DNA from: JALONH01 sp046329235 | GTDB taxonomy: Bacteria; Bacteroidota; Bacteroidia; Cytophagales; Cytophagaceae | Assembly: GCA_046329235.1 (NCBI GenBank) | Contig: JAXLVA010000001.1 | Span: 992,001-1,056,000, forward strand | Reading direction: 5' to 3' | DNA: 64,000 nt | Shown: in pieces, positions 27,901-34,173 of the stretch | How positions within the stretch are numbered: position 1 is the first letter of the stretch | How the letters are laid out: the number at the start of each line of letters is the position of its first letter | Notes under the pieces: generated by a model | Databases searched by the model: none | What the model saw: only the letters and a program-made list of their open reading frames with translations | What the model was told of the DNA's origin: nothing | Program-made: the position numbers and the translations under genes

Positions 27901-28569
27901 AGTGCTACGGTCGACAATTTAGCTTATAGATCTATTTATGAATTTGTCTATACTGTAGACGGTGCTTGTGGTTTACCAAGTAGCGATACTGTGAAAGTGT
28001 CTGTTGGTTTGGACAATTTTGGCTTGTCCGGATTACAAGTGCCGGCTGATACCCTATGTGTGGGTGTAGCTAGAACTGTTAGTGTGAATGCCCTAGGTGG
28101 TTCAGGTAATTATTTATATACCTGGGTGAACTCTCAAAATCAAACTAAAATTTCTACTACGATTAATACCTACCAAATTACGCCGCAATTTGTGTCTTCT
28201 GATTGGTATGTATATGTGGAAGATAAAAATAACACAGGTTGTTTGACAGATACGTTACCTATTCATATTTCAGCTCTGGAAAAACAGAACCTGTTTATAC
28301 CAAATTTATTAACGCCTAACGGAGATGGTAAAAACGATGTGTTTCAAATATTAGATACGGATGTTCAAGGTCGATTTATGATACCTACCGGTAGTTATTT
28401 AGAAATATACAACCGTTGGGGTGATCGTATCTATATGGCAAATGATTATCAAAGTAATTGGGGTGCTCCTAACACATCGGATGGTATGTATTTTTATTAT
28501 ATCAAAACGGGATGTGGCGATGTTGAATATAAAGGTTGGGTACAAATTATTGGGGATTCGAATAATTAA
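21988..28569 (+). CDS. Giant repeat adhesin with type B T9SS sorting domain
   Basis: 2193 residues. Signal peptide MKNILLLFVLIVGSSIPVWSQ; an N-terminal ~300-residue region that looks like a beta-helix (YGTLINYNKLNVTGDLYIQ); a Cys-rich link; one Ig-like unit (~345-434); then 18 tandem 78-residue Ig/PKD-like units at residues 435-1838; divergent Ig-like domains to ~2095; and a gliding-motility-associated C-terminal domain (FIPNLLTPNGDGKNDVF ... LEIYNRWGDRIY ... YKGWVQII). Each unit carries two Cys (FCDGGS and NCTAP) that may form an internal disulphide. It is exported by T9SS and probably displayed on the surface as an adhesin of SprB type. An OmpA/PD40 gene follows after 60 nt. Confidence 0.93.
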   Translation: MKNILLLFVLIVGSSIPVWSQCNSCSQTFTADATITPSANNQVICITGGTNFSFTSTFSNVTVKICAPGVTISTFRVMTGALNNKVEVYSENVLFSNLLVDADTFKLSTFSTNTQIQQASLNRKTVFTAKSQSSLSILSAITPGDRIFINADQGATINTKGISSNNGGIISIAKEAVINVDGTLHLQNYGTLINYNKLNVTGDLYIQGDSQNAIVNRCGESEVNISGQLFINQGLFYNAGVVIADRITINSNAGPVYPNNGAVLEARLFLTTNNTANIIRADSLDAGACAMFKTPDYSAWNAPLTNSSQINYCGRAATVAQLGSATVSCTCPTARQVCVPVCVAPTSVSISAPFQQACQGTSIVLTGNVFGLNPTHTYTYKWYINSVTPANLLSNPSNASTMSVSSTGSYYLVVSDNANPTLCSTTSAPFVFTVNPVPPQPTIGASGPLNFCDGGSVSLTATVTGFTGGTYAWSNGVNTNPISVSSSGSYTVIYTSAANCTAPVSAATTVTVNPVPPQPTVAASGPLTFCDGGSVSLTASVTGFSGGIYTWSTGSTSNPLSVTTSGSYSVTYVSAANCTTPTSAATTVTVNPIPPQPTVGASGPLTFCDGGSVSLTASVTGFTGGTYTWSTGSTTNPLSVTTSGSYSVTYVSVSNCTAPTSASTTVTVNPIPPQPTVAASGPLTFCDGGSVSLTATVTGFTGGTYAWSNGAITNPISVSTSGSYTVIYTSAANCTAPISASTTVTVNPIPPQPMVVASGPLTFCDGGSVSLTASVTGFTGGTYTWSTGSTTNPLSVTTSGSYSVTYVSVSNCTAPTSASTTVTVNPIPPQPTVAASGPLTFCDGGSVSLTATVTGFTGGTYAWSNGAITNPISVSTSGSYTVIYTSAANCTAPISASTTVTVNPIPPQPMVVASGPLTFCDGGSVSLTASVTGFTGGTYTWSTGSTTNPLSVTTSGSYSVTYVSVSNCTAPTSASTTVTVNPIPPQPTVAASGPLTFCDGGSVSLTATVTGFTGGTYAWSNGAITNPISVSTSGSYTVIYTSAANCTAPISASTTVTVNPIPPQPMVVASGPLTFCDGGSVSLTASVTGFTGGTYTWSTGSHSNPLSVTTSGSYSVTYVSAANCTAPTSAATTVTVNPIPPQPTVGASGPLTFCDGGSVDLTATVTGFTGGTYAWSNGAGTNPITVATSGFYSVIYTSSENCTAPTSAATTVTVNPIPPQPTVGASGPLTFCDGGSVNLTASVSGFSGGVYTWSTGSHSNPLSVTTSGSYSVTYVSAANCTAPTSAATTVTVNPIPPKPTVVANGPLTFCDGGSVDLTATVTGFTGGTYAWSNGAGANPITVATSGSYSVIYTSSENCTAPTSATTTVTVNPIPPQPTIGASGPLTFCDGGSVSLTASVTGITGGTYTWSTGSTTNPLSVTTSGSYSVTYVSSANCTAPTSATTTVTVNPIPPQPTVAASGPLTFCDGGSVDLTADVTGFTGGTFTWSTGSHVNPLTITTSGSYSVIYKSAENCTAPTSAVTSVTVNPIPPQPTVAASGPLTFCDGGSVNLTASVIGFTGGTFTWSTGSTTNPLSVTTSGSYSVTFISSASCTAPTSAATMVTVNPIPPQPTVAASGPLTFCDGGSVDLTADVTGFTGGTYTWSTGSHVNPLTISTSGSFSVIYKSAENCTAPTSAATTVTVNPIPPQPTIGASGPLTFCDGGSVTLTASVSGFTGGTYTWSNGATSESTSITISGSYSVIYTSAVSCTAPTSAATVVTVNPIPPKPTIDASGPLAFCEGGSVTLSALVPGFTGGTLQWSNGEVSTSILVSVSGKFAVTYTSNESCVSPASDTTNVIVYPTPEIPVVSYSGNLGICPSDSVIAKINRVLPNGLFEWYNENQSLLSSLDSLIIKSAGTYSVRFVSGESCVSTQSIPFAVSMLPLNTMAVAGADKVICNSSIVLTGNTPTAGVGTWTVSSLSAPITIASTNGMSATVDNLAYRSIYEFVYTVDGACGLPSSDTVKVSVGLDNFGLSGLQVPADTLCVGVARTVSVNALGGSGNYLYTWVNSQNQTKISTTINTYQITPQFVSSDWYVYVEDKNNTGCLTDTLPIHISALEKQNLFIPNLLTPNGDGKNDVFQILDTDVQGRFMIPTGSYLEIYNRWGDRIYMANDYQSNWGAPNTSDGMYFYYIKTGCGDVEYKGWVQIIGDSNN
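23290..27501 (+). repeat. 18 x 234-bp tandem repeat array inside the adhesin gene
   Basis: Units begin with the codons for NP(I/V)PP at 23290 + 234 x (n-1), and the last starts at 27268. I counted 18 units with no insertion or deletion. Two unit styles occur, one with TYAWSNG ... TVIYTS and one with TYTWSTG ... SVTYVS, mostly alternating in units 3-13. Units at both ends are more divergent than central ones. Confidence 0.95.
24052..25290 (+). repeat. 468-bp two-unit tandem expansion, apparently identical copies
   Basis: By eye, 24052-24822 is identical to 24520-25290, an offset of 468 bp (two 234-bp units), about 2.6 copies. Units 5 and 7, and units 6 and 8, appear identical. This is the sign of a recent unequal-crossover or slippage duplication and a place where copy number probably varies and assemblies may collapse. 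Confidence 0.85.
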
Positions 28570-28629
28570 TTCTAAGATTATGATATAACTTTTAAAAACA
28601 GTATTTTCATAGACCTTTAACTAAGCAAA

Positions 28630-30549
28630 ATGAGAGTACTGTTTCTTTTTCTACTGATTTTAAGTGGTTATTCGTTGTCCGCTCAAAATTATTCCAATCT
28701 GCATACCAAGAATAAAAAGTCTATTGCCGCATATAAACAAGCTGATTTGTTGCAGCAACAAAGACGATATAATGAAGCGATTAATTTATTAGACCAAGTA
28801 ATCAAAAAAGACCCAACGTTTCCGGAAGCTTATTTCAAGGTAGGAGGATTGTTTTATGCCATGGGTAATAAACATGAAGCAAAACAATATTTTTGTAGAG
28901 GTGCTGATTTAATAACTAATGAGAAGTCTTTTGCAGGAGCATATTATACAGCAGGGGAGTTATGTTATTTGGAAGGCGAATATGAAAAGGCTAAGACCTA
29001 TTTTCAACGCGCTTTAGATGTACAGCCAAACGATAAAAAAATACTGGAACAAACCCCAATGTATTTGAGACGTTGTGATTTTGCCTTAGAACAAATGCAA
29101 CACCCTTTGCCCTTTAATCCTGTAAAACTACCTCCGGTAGTGAATGCTTATTATGTACATTCCCATCCGGTTATTTCTGCCGATCAAAAAACGTTAGTGT
29201 ATACCGTACGTTCTGGTATTGGAAATAATGATGATGAAAATATTGTGATGACCAAATGGGATGGTAAAGAATGGTCTACGCCGGTTCCTATTTCAGATAA
29301 AATCAATTCCACTAATAATGAAGGTACTTGTAGTATGTCATTAGATGGTTCTATTTTAGTTTTTGTAGGTTGTTCTCGAAAAGATGGTTTAGGTTCATGT
29401 GACTTATACATCTCTAAAAAAGTAAATGGAGAATGGACAGTGCCGGTCAATATGGGAGATGCCATCAATAGTACCGCATGGGATTCACATCCAAGTTTAA
29501 GTCCGGATGGTCGCGTGTTATATTTTACTTCCGGAAGAGCAGGTGGGCTTGGAAAAGAAGATATATATGTGAGTTATATGAAAGAAGATGGGACTTGGTC
29601 TAAAGCTAAAAATGTGGGTGCACCTATTAATACACCCGGTAGTGAAACCTCTCCATTTATTCACCCTTCTTCCGGTAGATTATATTTCTCTTCCAATTTT
29701 CATTTAGGAATGGGCGGGGAAGATGTGTTTTATTCCAACTTGACAGATACTGCTTGGTCAGAGCCTGTGAATCTAGGTTACCCCATTAATACTCATTTGA
29801 ATGATGGTACTATGTTCATTACCATCGATAATCAAAAAGGGTATTACTCTAGATTTGATAATCAGAATAACTATATGTCAAGAGTTTTTCTTTATGAATT
29901 CTCTTTCCCGGATGCTATTAAGCCTAGTGAAATAAGTACCTACGCACAAGGACATATTTATGATAAAGTAACGAAACTTCCATTGGCTGCTACCATAGAG
30001 TTGATTGACTTATCTACCGGTAAAGTAATTCAAAAAGTAAGCTCCGATGGAAAGACGGGAGAATATACGGTAGTTATAACGGAAGGTAAAGAATATGGAT
30101 TGTTTGTGAGTAAAGAAGGGTATTTGTTTGAATCCCTACACTTAAATTATAAACAACCGGCCAATTTTAATCCGGTAAGTATGGATGCTTATTTAGGTCC
30201 TATCAAGTCAGGTGAAAACATTACCTTGAACAATATCTTCTTTGATTTTAACTCCACCACATTAGAAGATAAATCGATAACAGAATTAAAGAAATTAGTT
30301 GATTTAATGCAGAAAAATCCTACCATGAAAGTAGAGTTAAGTGGCCATACGGATAATGTGGGATCTGATGCGGCTAATAAGACATTGTCGTTTAATAGAG
30401 CTAAAGCAGTACATGATTATCTGGTTGCCCAAGGCATCGATTCAAAGAGGTTAGTTACGAAAGGCTTAGGTGCTACTCAACCCGTAGCAGATAATACCTC
30501 TGAAGATGGCAGAGCCAAAAATAGACGCCTAGAAGTCAAAGTTCTTTAA
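28630..30549 (+). CDS. OmpA-family protein with TPR, PD40 and carboxypeptidase-regulatory-like domains
   Basis: 639 residues. Signal peptide ending SGYSLSAQ; TPR repeats (~35-150); PD40 beta-propeller blades (~180-420) seen as repeated SxDG..LxF motifs (SLDGSILVFVG, SPDGRVLYFTSGRAGGLG, FIHPSSGRLYFSSN); a CarboxypepD_reg-like domain (~440-525); and a C-terminal OmpA-like peptidoglycan-binding domain with NIFFDFNSTTLEDKS and ELSGHTDNVGSDAANKTLS plus R in SFNRAKAVHDYL. The order matches the PorE-type proteins linked to T9SS. It probably sits in the periplasm, tethering the outer-membrane machinery to peptidoglycan. It directly follows the giant adhesin gene. Two paralogues are at 34174 and 44781. 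Confidence 0.92.
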   Translation: MRVLFLFLLILSGYSLSAQNYSNLHTKNKKSIAAYKQADLLQQQRRYNEAINLLDQVIKKDPTFPEAYFKVGGLFYAMGNKHEAKQYFCRGADLITNEKSFAGAYYTAGELCYLEGEYEKAKTYFQRALDVQPNDKKILEQTPMYLRRCDFALEQMQHPLPFNPVKLPPVVNAYYVHSHPVISADQKTLVYTVRSGIGNNDDENIVMTKWDGKEWSTPVPISDKINSTNNEGTCSMSLDGSILVFVGCSRKDGLGSCDLYISKKVNGEWTVPVNMGDAINSTAWDSHPSLSPDGRVLYFTSGRAGGLGKEDIYVSYMKEDGTWSKAKNVGAPINTPGSETSPFIHPSSGRLYFSSNFHLGMGGEDVFYSNLTDTAWSEPVNLGYPINTHLNDGTMFITIDNQKGYYSRFDNQNNYMSRVFLYEFSFPDAIKPSEISTYAQGHIYDKVTKLPLAATIELIDLSTGKVIQKVSSDGKTGEYTVVITEGKEYGLFVSKEGYLFESLHLNYKQPANFNPVSMDAYLGPIKSGENITLNNIFFDFNSTTLEDKSITELKKLVDLMQKNPTMKVELSGHTDNVGSDAANKTLSFNRAKAVHDYLVAQGIDSKRLVTKGLGATQPVADNTSEDGRAKNRRLEVKVL

Positions 30550-30596
30550 AATACCATGTATCAAAATTTTTAAAACAATTTAACCAACCTAATACT

Positions 30597-31514
30597 ATGT
30601 TTATTTACATCATCATCGGACTTGTCGTCTTTTTACTTTTCTCCGGATTTGTAACTGTGAATCAAGGTACAATTGCAGTGATTACCATCTTTGGTAAATA
30701 CCAACGTTTGTTATCTCCCGGATTAAGTTTTAGAATTCCGTTCATCGAGAAAATTCATTCACGTATTTCAATTCAAAATCGTTCAGTAGAATTAGAGTTT
30801 CAAGCCGTAACACAAGATCAAGCGAATGTATATTTTAAAGCGATGTTGTTATATGCCGTTATAAATCAATCGGAAGGCACTATCAAAAACGTAGCATTTA
30901 AATTTGTGGATTATCAGAACTTCATGCAGGCGTTAGTGAGAACGATTGAAGGTACTATTCGTAGTTTTGTAGCGACGAAGAAACAATCAGAAATCTTGGG
31001 CTTAAGAACGGAGATTGTAGAAGAAGTGAAAGGACATTTAGATGCTACTTTGGAAGAGTGGGGATATCATATGATTGATATTCAATTAAACGATATTACG
31101 TTTGATGAAGAGATTATTAAATCCATGGCAAAGGTAGTTGCCTCTAATAACTTAAAAGCTGCAGCAGAAAATGAAGGACAAGCTTTATTGATTACTAAAA
31201 CAAAAGCTGCAGAAGCGGAAGGTAATGCGATTAAGATTTCTGCTCAGGCAGAAAAAGAAGCTTCTATTCAACGTGGACAAGGTATTGCTTTATTCCGTCA
31301 GGAAGTAGCAGCCGGTATGGCGAGTGCTGCCAAGCAGTTTACAGATAATAAATTAGACAGTTCTTATTTGTTATTCTCCATGTGGACAGAATCCATCAAA
31401 CACTTTGCTGAACATGGTAAAGGAAATGTTATTTTCTTAGATGGATCTCCGGAAGGAATGGAGAAAACGATGAAGCAAATGATGGCACATTCACAGATGA
31501 TGGATAAGAAATAG
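30597..31514 (+). CDS. SPFH/band-7 (stomatin/HIR-like) membrane protein
   Basis: 305 residues. One N-terminal membrane helix (MFIYIIIGLVVFLLFSGFV), then the band-7 domain (VNQGTIAVITIFGKYQRLLSPGLS, about residues 20-190) and a helical Ala/Glu-rich coiled coil (AENEGQALLITKTKAAEAEG, ~190-240). SPFH proteins form large membrane-bound rings that organise microdomains and often control proteases. The NfeD-like partner often found with this family is not adjacent. The gene begins 47 nt after the OmpA gene; co-transcription is possible. Confidence 0.93.
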   Translation: MFIYIIIGLVVFLLFSGFVTVNQGTIAVITIFGKYQRLLSPGLSFRIPFIEKIHSRISIQNRSVELEFQAVTQDQANVYFKAMLLYAVINQSEGTIKNVAFKFVDYQNFMQALVRTIEGTIRSFVATKKQSEILGLRTEIVEEVKGHLDATLEEWGYHMIDIQLNDITFDEEIIKSMAKVVASNNLKAAAENEGQALLITKTKAAEAEGNAIKISAQAEKEASIQRGQGIALFRQEVAAGMASAAKQFTDNKLDSSYLLFSMWTESIKHFAEHGKGNVIFLDGSPEGMEKTMKQMMAHSQMMDKK

Positions 31515-31590
31515 TATTTAGTTACTAGAAGTTAGTATTTAGTAATTTTGATTTTGTCTAATTACTAAATACTAGCAACTAGAGACTATT
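31515..31590. repeat. Interspersed CTA-rich tag with 15-bp inverted repeat
   Basis: TAGTATTTAGTAATT (31532-31546) and its exact complement AATTACTAAATACTA (31559-31573) form a hairpin. Positions 31557-31589 recur at 33007-33039 with 31 of 33 identities, so the two copies flank the next gene as direct repeats. It belongs to the same tag family as 16390. Confidence 0.75.
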
Positions 31591-31613
31591 GGAATAATTT
31601 AGAATAGTTAGTA

Positions 31614-32996
31614 ATGAGCATAAAGCATTTTTTTACAATAAGTGTATTTTTATGTATGACAATTCTTGCACATTATTCATATGCTCAGGAATGTAATGCT
31701 GTTTCTATCTATTTTGGACCCGGTAAGTATTCTTTGACCAAAGAAGATGTAATAAAAATCAAACATGTAATATCTGTCGCATCTTCCTATAAAATTGCAA
31801 AGATTATAGTTGAAGGTCATAGTGATACAACCGGAAGTCAAAAAAGTAATACTATCCTTTCTCAGAGAAGAATTGATGCAACCGTATTAGCTCTAAAACC
31901 TTTGCTTAATTCCTATACCCAAATTCAAACAATTAATAATGGAGAGTTGAACCCTGTTTCATTGACAGATTTAACCCTAAATAGATGTACTAACATTACG
32001 ATTATATTAGATACATTGATAAACCTAGGTAAACAAGGAGAGGCAGAGTTATGGCTTAATACTAAAAAGTTGTTAGGCGAAGGTAAATCTTGCGATTTCA
32101 CCATGAAGGTCACAGGGTTTAATTATAAACAGTGGGGTGATGTTTATCCAGCAATACCATTATCGGATAGAGGAAAAGCATATAATGTTTATATATTTAA
32201 CAGGTGTTTTAGTGTTTATGTATTACCGGATTCATTTTATAATCCAGTAACACATATTGGTGTATTTGATCCACCACTTGATTTGTTACATTGTTCACCT
32301 GATCAAGACTCACTTAACTTTAGTTATAATGCAGATAAAATTTTATATGATAGCATTTCGAAAAGTTACTATTTGATTGTTGATTGTCATCTACCTGGAG
32401 GTGTTTGTTGTGCAGGAGCAATACCCCCTTGTGAAAGTATAGTCTTTGTTCCTGAACAAACTATGACACATGTAACAACATTTTCGTATGTAAGATATCA
32501 TAGAGCGGATACGGTTGTTGTTAGGGATGAATTGGTATGGAGAGATTGGAAATGTACTACTAATTTTGATGAATCTCCCAATGTTTACAGTATTGCTATG
32601 TTTGATTCTACCTATTATTATTTGAAGGGTGATATTGAACAGTATAAAAGAACCGATACTAGTTCATTCCTTTATTTAGGAGAAAAATATACTAGGCAAT
32701 ATGGACAAGCTATATTTCAGTTGAAACAAGAAGATTATACTTCATTTACAGCTCCAACTGGGAATTATTTTGTTGTAAAAATAAAGAAGGGGTACGTTCC
32801 CGGTTATTATTTAAATGAATACAAGAAGTTAATTCCATTTGAAAACATTCGAAAAAGAAAATATAAATGTTATGTGATCGATTTTCCGACGAGTATTGGA
32901 TTGCAAAAAGAAGATAAAGTCCTATTGGATAAAGAGGTTAATATTAAAAAGAAAACTAAAAAGTCAGGAACGTATATGAAGATTAGCCCTCGCTAA
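31614..32996 (+). CDS. Exported protein with N-terminal OmpA-like domain and unknown C-terminal region
   Basis: 460 residues. Signal peptide (HFFTISVFLCMTILAHYSYAQ), then an OmpA-like domain right at the N-terminus (~residues 30-135: SIYFGPGKYSLTKEDV, IIVEGHSDTTGSQKSNTILS, QRRIDATVLALKPL), with the Asp and Arg expected for peptidoglycan contact. The remaining ~320 residues are not recognised; they contain several Cys, with a dense cluster in GGVCCAGAIPPCE, and end in a basic tail (NIKKKTKKSGTY). Most OmpA domains are C-terminal, so this order is unusual. The gene is flanked by direct repeat tags, which suggests insertion as a unit. Confidence 0.78.
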   Translation: MSIKHFFTISVFLCMTILAHYSYAQECNAVSIYFGPGKYSLTKEDVIKIKHVISVASSYKIAKIIVEGHSDTTGSQKSNTILSQRRIDATVLALKPLLNSYTQIQTINNGELNPVSLTDLTLNRCTNITIILDTLINLGKQGEAELWLNTKKLLGEGKSCDFTMKVTGFNYKQWGDVYPAIPLSDRGKAYNVYIFNRCFSVYVLPDSFYNPVTHIGVFDPPLDLLHCSPDQDSLNFSYNADKILYDSISKSYYLIVDCHLPGGVCCAGAIPPCESIVFVPEQTMTHVTTFSYVRYHRADTVVVRDELVWRDWKCTTNFDESPNVYSIAMFDSTYYYLKGDIEQYKRTDTSSFLYLGEKYTRQYGQAIFQLKQEDYTSFTAPTGNYFVVKIKKGYVPGYYLNEYKKLIPFENIRKRKYKCYVIDFPTSIGLQKEDKVLLDKEVNIKKKTKKSGTYMKISPR

Positions 32997-33006
32997 TTCA
33001 TTTTTA

Positions 33007-33039
33007 TCTAATTACTAAATACTAGCGGCTAGAGACTAT
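33007..33039. repeat. Interspersed tag, second copy flanking the OmpA-like gene
   Basis: 31/33 identical to 31557-31589. Its right part overlaps the final codons (DSL and stop) of the minus-strand alkyltransferase-like gene. Confidence 0.75.
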
Positions 33040-33358
33040 CCATCGGATTCCAAAATAACTCCTCAAATTTTTGTACTTGATCATCCACCACCTTAATTCC
33101 CTCTTTTTCTAAAAGCTCTTGCATTAAAGTAGGAGTGGAGAAATGATGTTTGCCTGTTAAAAGTCCGTTTCGATTGACAACTCTATGGGCGGGAACTTTA
33201 GGTTTTACTTGATGCGCTGCGTTCATAGCCCAGCCAACCATTCTAGCAGAGACTCCCAAATAATTACCAATAGCCCCATAAGAAGAAATCCGACCTTTGG
33301 GTATCAGTCGGACAACTTCATATACATCTTGAAAGTTAAACTTTTCTGAATCTTTCAA
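33029..33358 (-). CDS. Alkyltransferase-like protein (MGMT family, no nucleophilic Cys)
   Basis: 109 residues, a single MGMT C-terminal DNA-binding domain with helix-turn-helix region (GRISSYGAIGNYLGVSARMVGWAMN). The active-site motif PCHRV of O6-alkylguanine transferases reads PAHRVVNRNG, so the methyl-accepting Cys is replaced by Ala. This is the mark of alkyltransferase-like (ATL) proteins, which bind O6-alkylguanine and hand the lesion to nucleotide excision repair. The gene is alone and convergent with the OmpA-like gene. Assignment is firm from the motif; its repair role is by family analogy. Confidence 0.92.
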   Translation of the reverse strand: MKDSEKFNFQDVYEVVRLIPKGRISSYGAIGNYLGVSARMVGWAMNAAHQVKPKVPAHRVVNRNGLLTGKHHFSTPTLMQELLEKEGIKVVDDQVQKFEELFWNPMDSL

Positions 33359-33365
33359 TTTCCAA

Positions 33366-33536
33366 TTAATGTTGGAAGTTGAACAGATATTTCGATTTCT
33401 GCTTCTTAGCTTTTTTGTGACTATGGTGCTTTCCTTTCTTACTTTCCGGAGGAGAGCTTACTACAGCTGTAGATAGAAATACAATCGAAAGTATAAATAC
33501 AATCGATGTAACAGTTTTAGTGAAATAAGTTTTCAT
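33366..33536 (-). CDS. Very small exported basic protein
   Basis: 56 residues: a hydrophobic signal-like N-terminus (VTSIVFILSIVFLSTAVVSS) and a Lys/His-rich tail (KKGKHHSHKKAKKQKSK). It begins at the ATG complement at 33534-33536 and stops at 33366, 7 nt before the alkyltransferase-like gene begins on the same strand, so the two are probably co-transcribed. No family is recognised. The charged tail could bind DNA, phosphate polymers or metal, but that is speculation. Confidence 0.6.
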   Translation of the reverse strand: MKTYFTKTVTSIVFILSIVFLSTAVVSSPPESKKGKHHSHKKAKKQKSKYLFNFQH

Positions 33537-33708
33537 GGTCAGGTCTGATTAATGTGTGCAAAATACTAAAAAATATTCAAATATTACAATAATTCATTTT
33601 ATTGAAATTTCTTAACATTGGAAAAACCGGAAATAATGAACTAATGGTCAATAATTTTCGTAACTAGTATTAAGAAATTGTTAAGAAACCATTAAACTAA
33701 TATTAATT

Positions 33709-34074
33709 ATGAAAAAGCTCTTCTTTATCATAGCAATGGTTTTTACAGCTAGTGCTGTAACTATGGCGTCAAATTCAGGTAGCAAATCCTCTAAAGGAAC
33801 AAAAGTTAGGTCGACTAATAGGACAATTTCTGATCTAATGCTGAGTGCTCCGGTAAAAGCGGGAGAACAATCGGTGTTAGTATCATTTTCTGTAGATAAT
33901 CAGGGTGTTATGCATGTGCAGCAAGTCCTAACCAATGATGAAAGCATGAAGACATATGTGTTTCAACATTTAAATGGTAAGCGTATTAATCTATCCGATG
34001 CAGAGCGTGAGCGTGGTGTAGTAAAATTAGTATTTCATAATACCAATAACTCCAATCTGTATTTTCAGTACTAA
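33709..34074 (+). CDS. Small exported hypothetical protein
   Basis: 121 residues with a signal peptide (MKKLFFIIAMVFTASAVTMA), then a Ser/Lys-rich stretch (SNSGSKSSKGTKVRS) and a compact domain with alternating strands (VLVSFSVDNQGVMHVQQVLT, VVKLVFHNTNNSNLYFQY). The domain recalls small secreted Bacteroidota proteins with a TonB-C-like strand pattern, but no motif decides. Single gene, followed by a clear terminator. Confidence 0.75.
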   Translation: MKKLFFIIAMVFTASAVTMASNSGSKSSKGTKVRSTNRTISDLMLSAPVKAGEQSVLVSFSVDNQGVMHVQQVLTNDESMKTYVFQHLNGKRINLSDAERERGVVKLVFHNTNNSNLYFQY

Positions 34075-34099
34075 GAAATACAATTTATAGAAGATAATT

Positions 34100-34134
34100 A
34101 AAGCATTCAGGTACAGTACTTGAATGCTTTTTTT
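34100..34134 (+). terminator. Intrinsic terminator
   Basis: AAAGCATTCA / TGAATGCTTT stem with a short GTAC-containing loop, followed by a T run, 26 nt after the preceding stop. Confidence 0.85.
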
Positions 34135-34173
34135 GTATTATTAAGAAATTGTTTTTTACTAAACCAGTTTATC

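Noticed and set aside
34120..34173. Longer N-terminus for the OmpA/PD40 protein
   Set aside because: The proposed start is inside a strong terminator stem; the ATG at 34174 begins a normal signal peptide.
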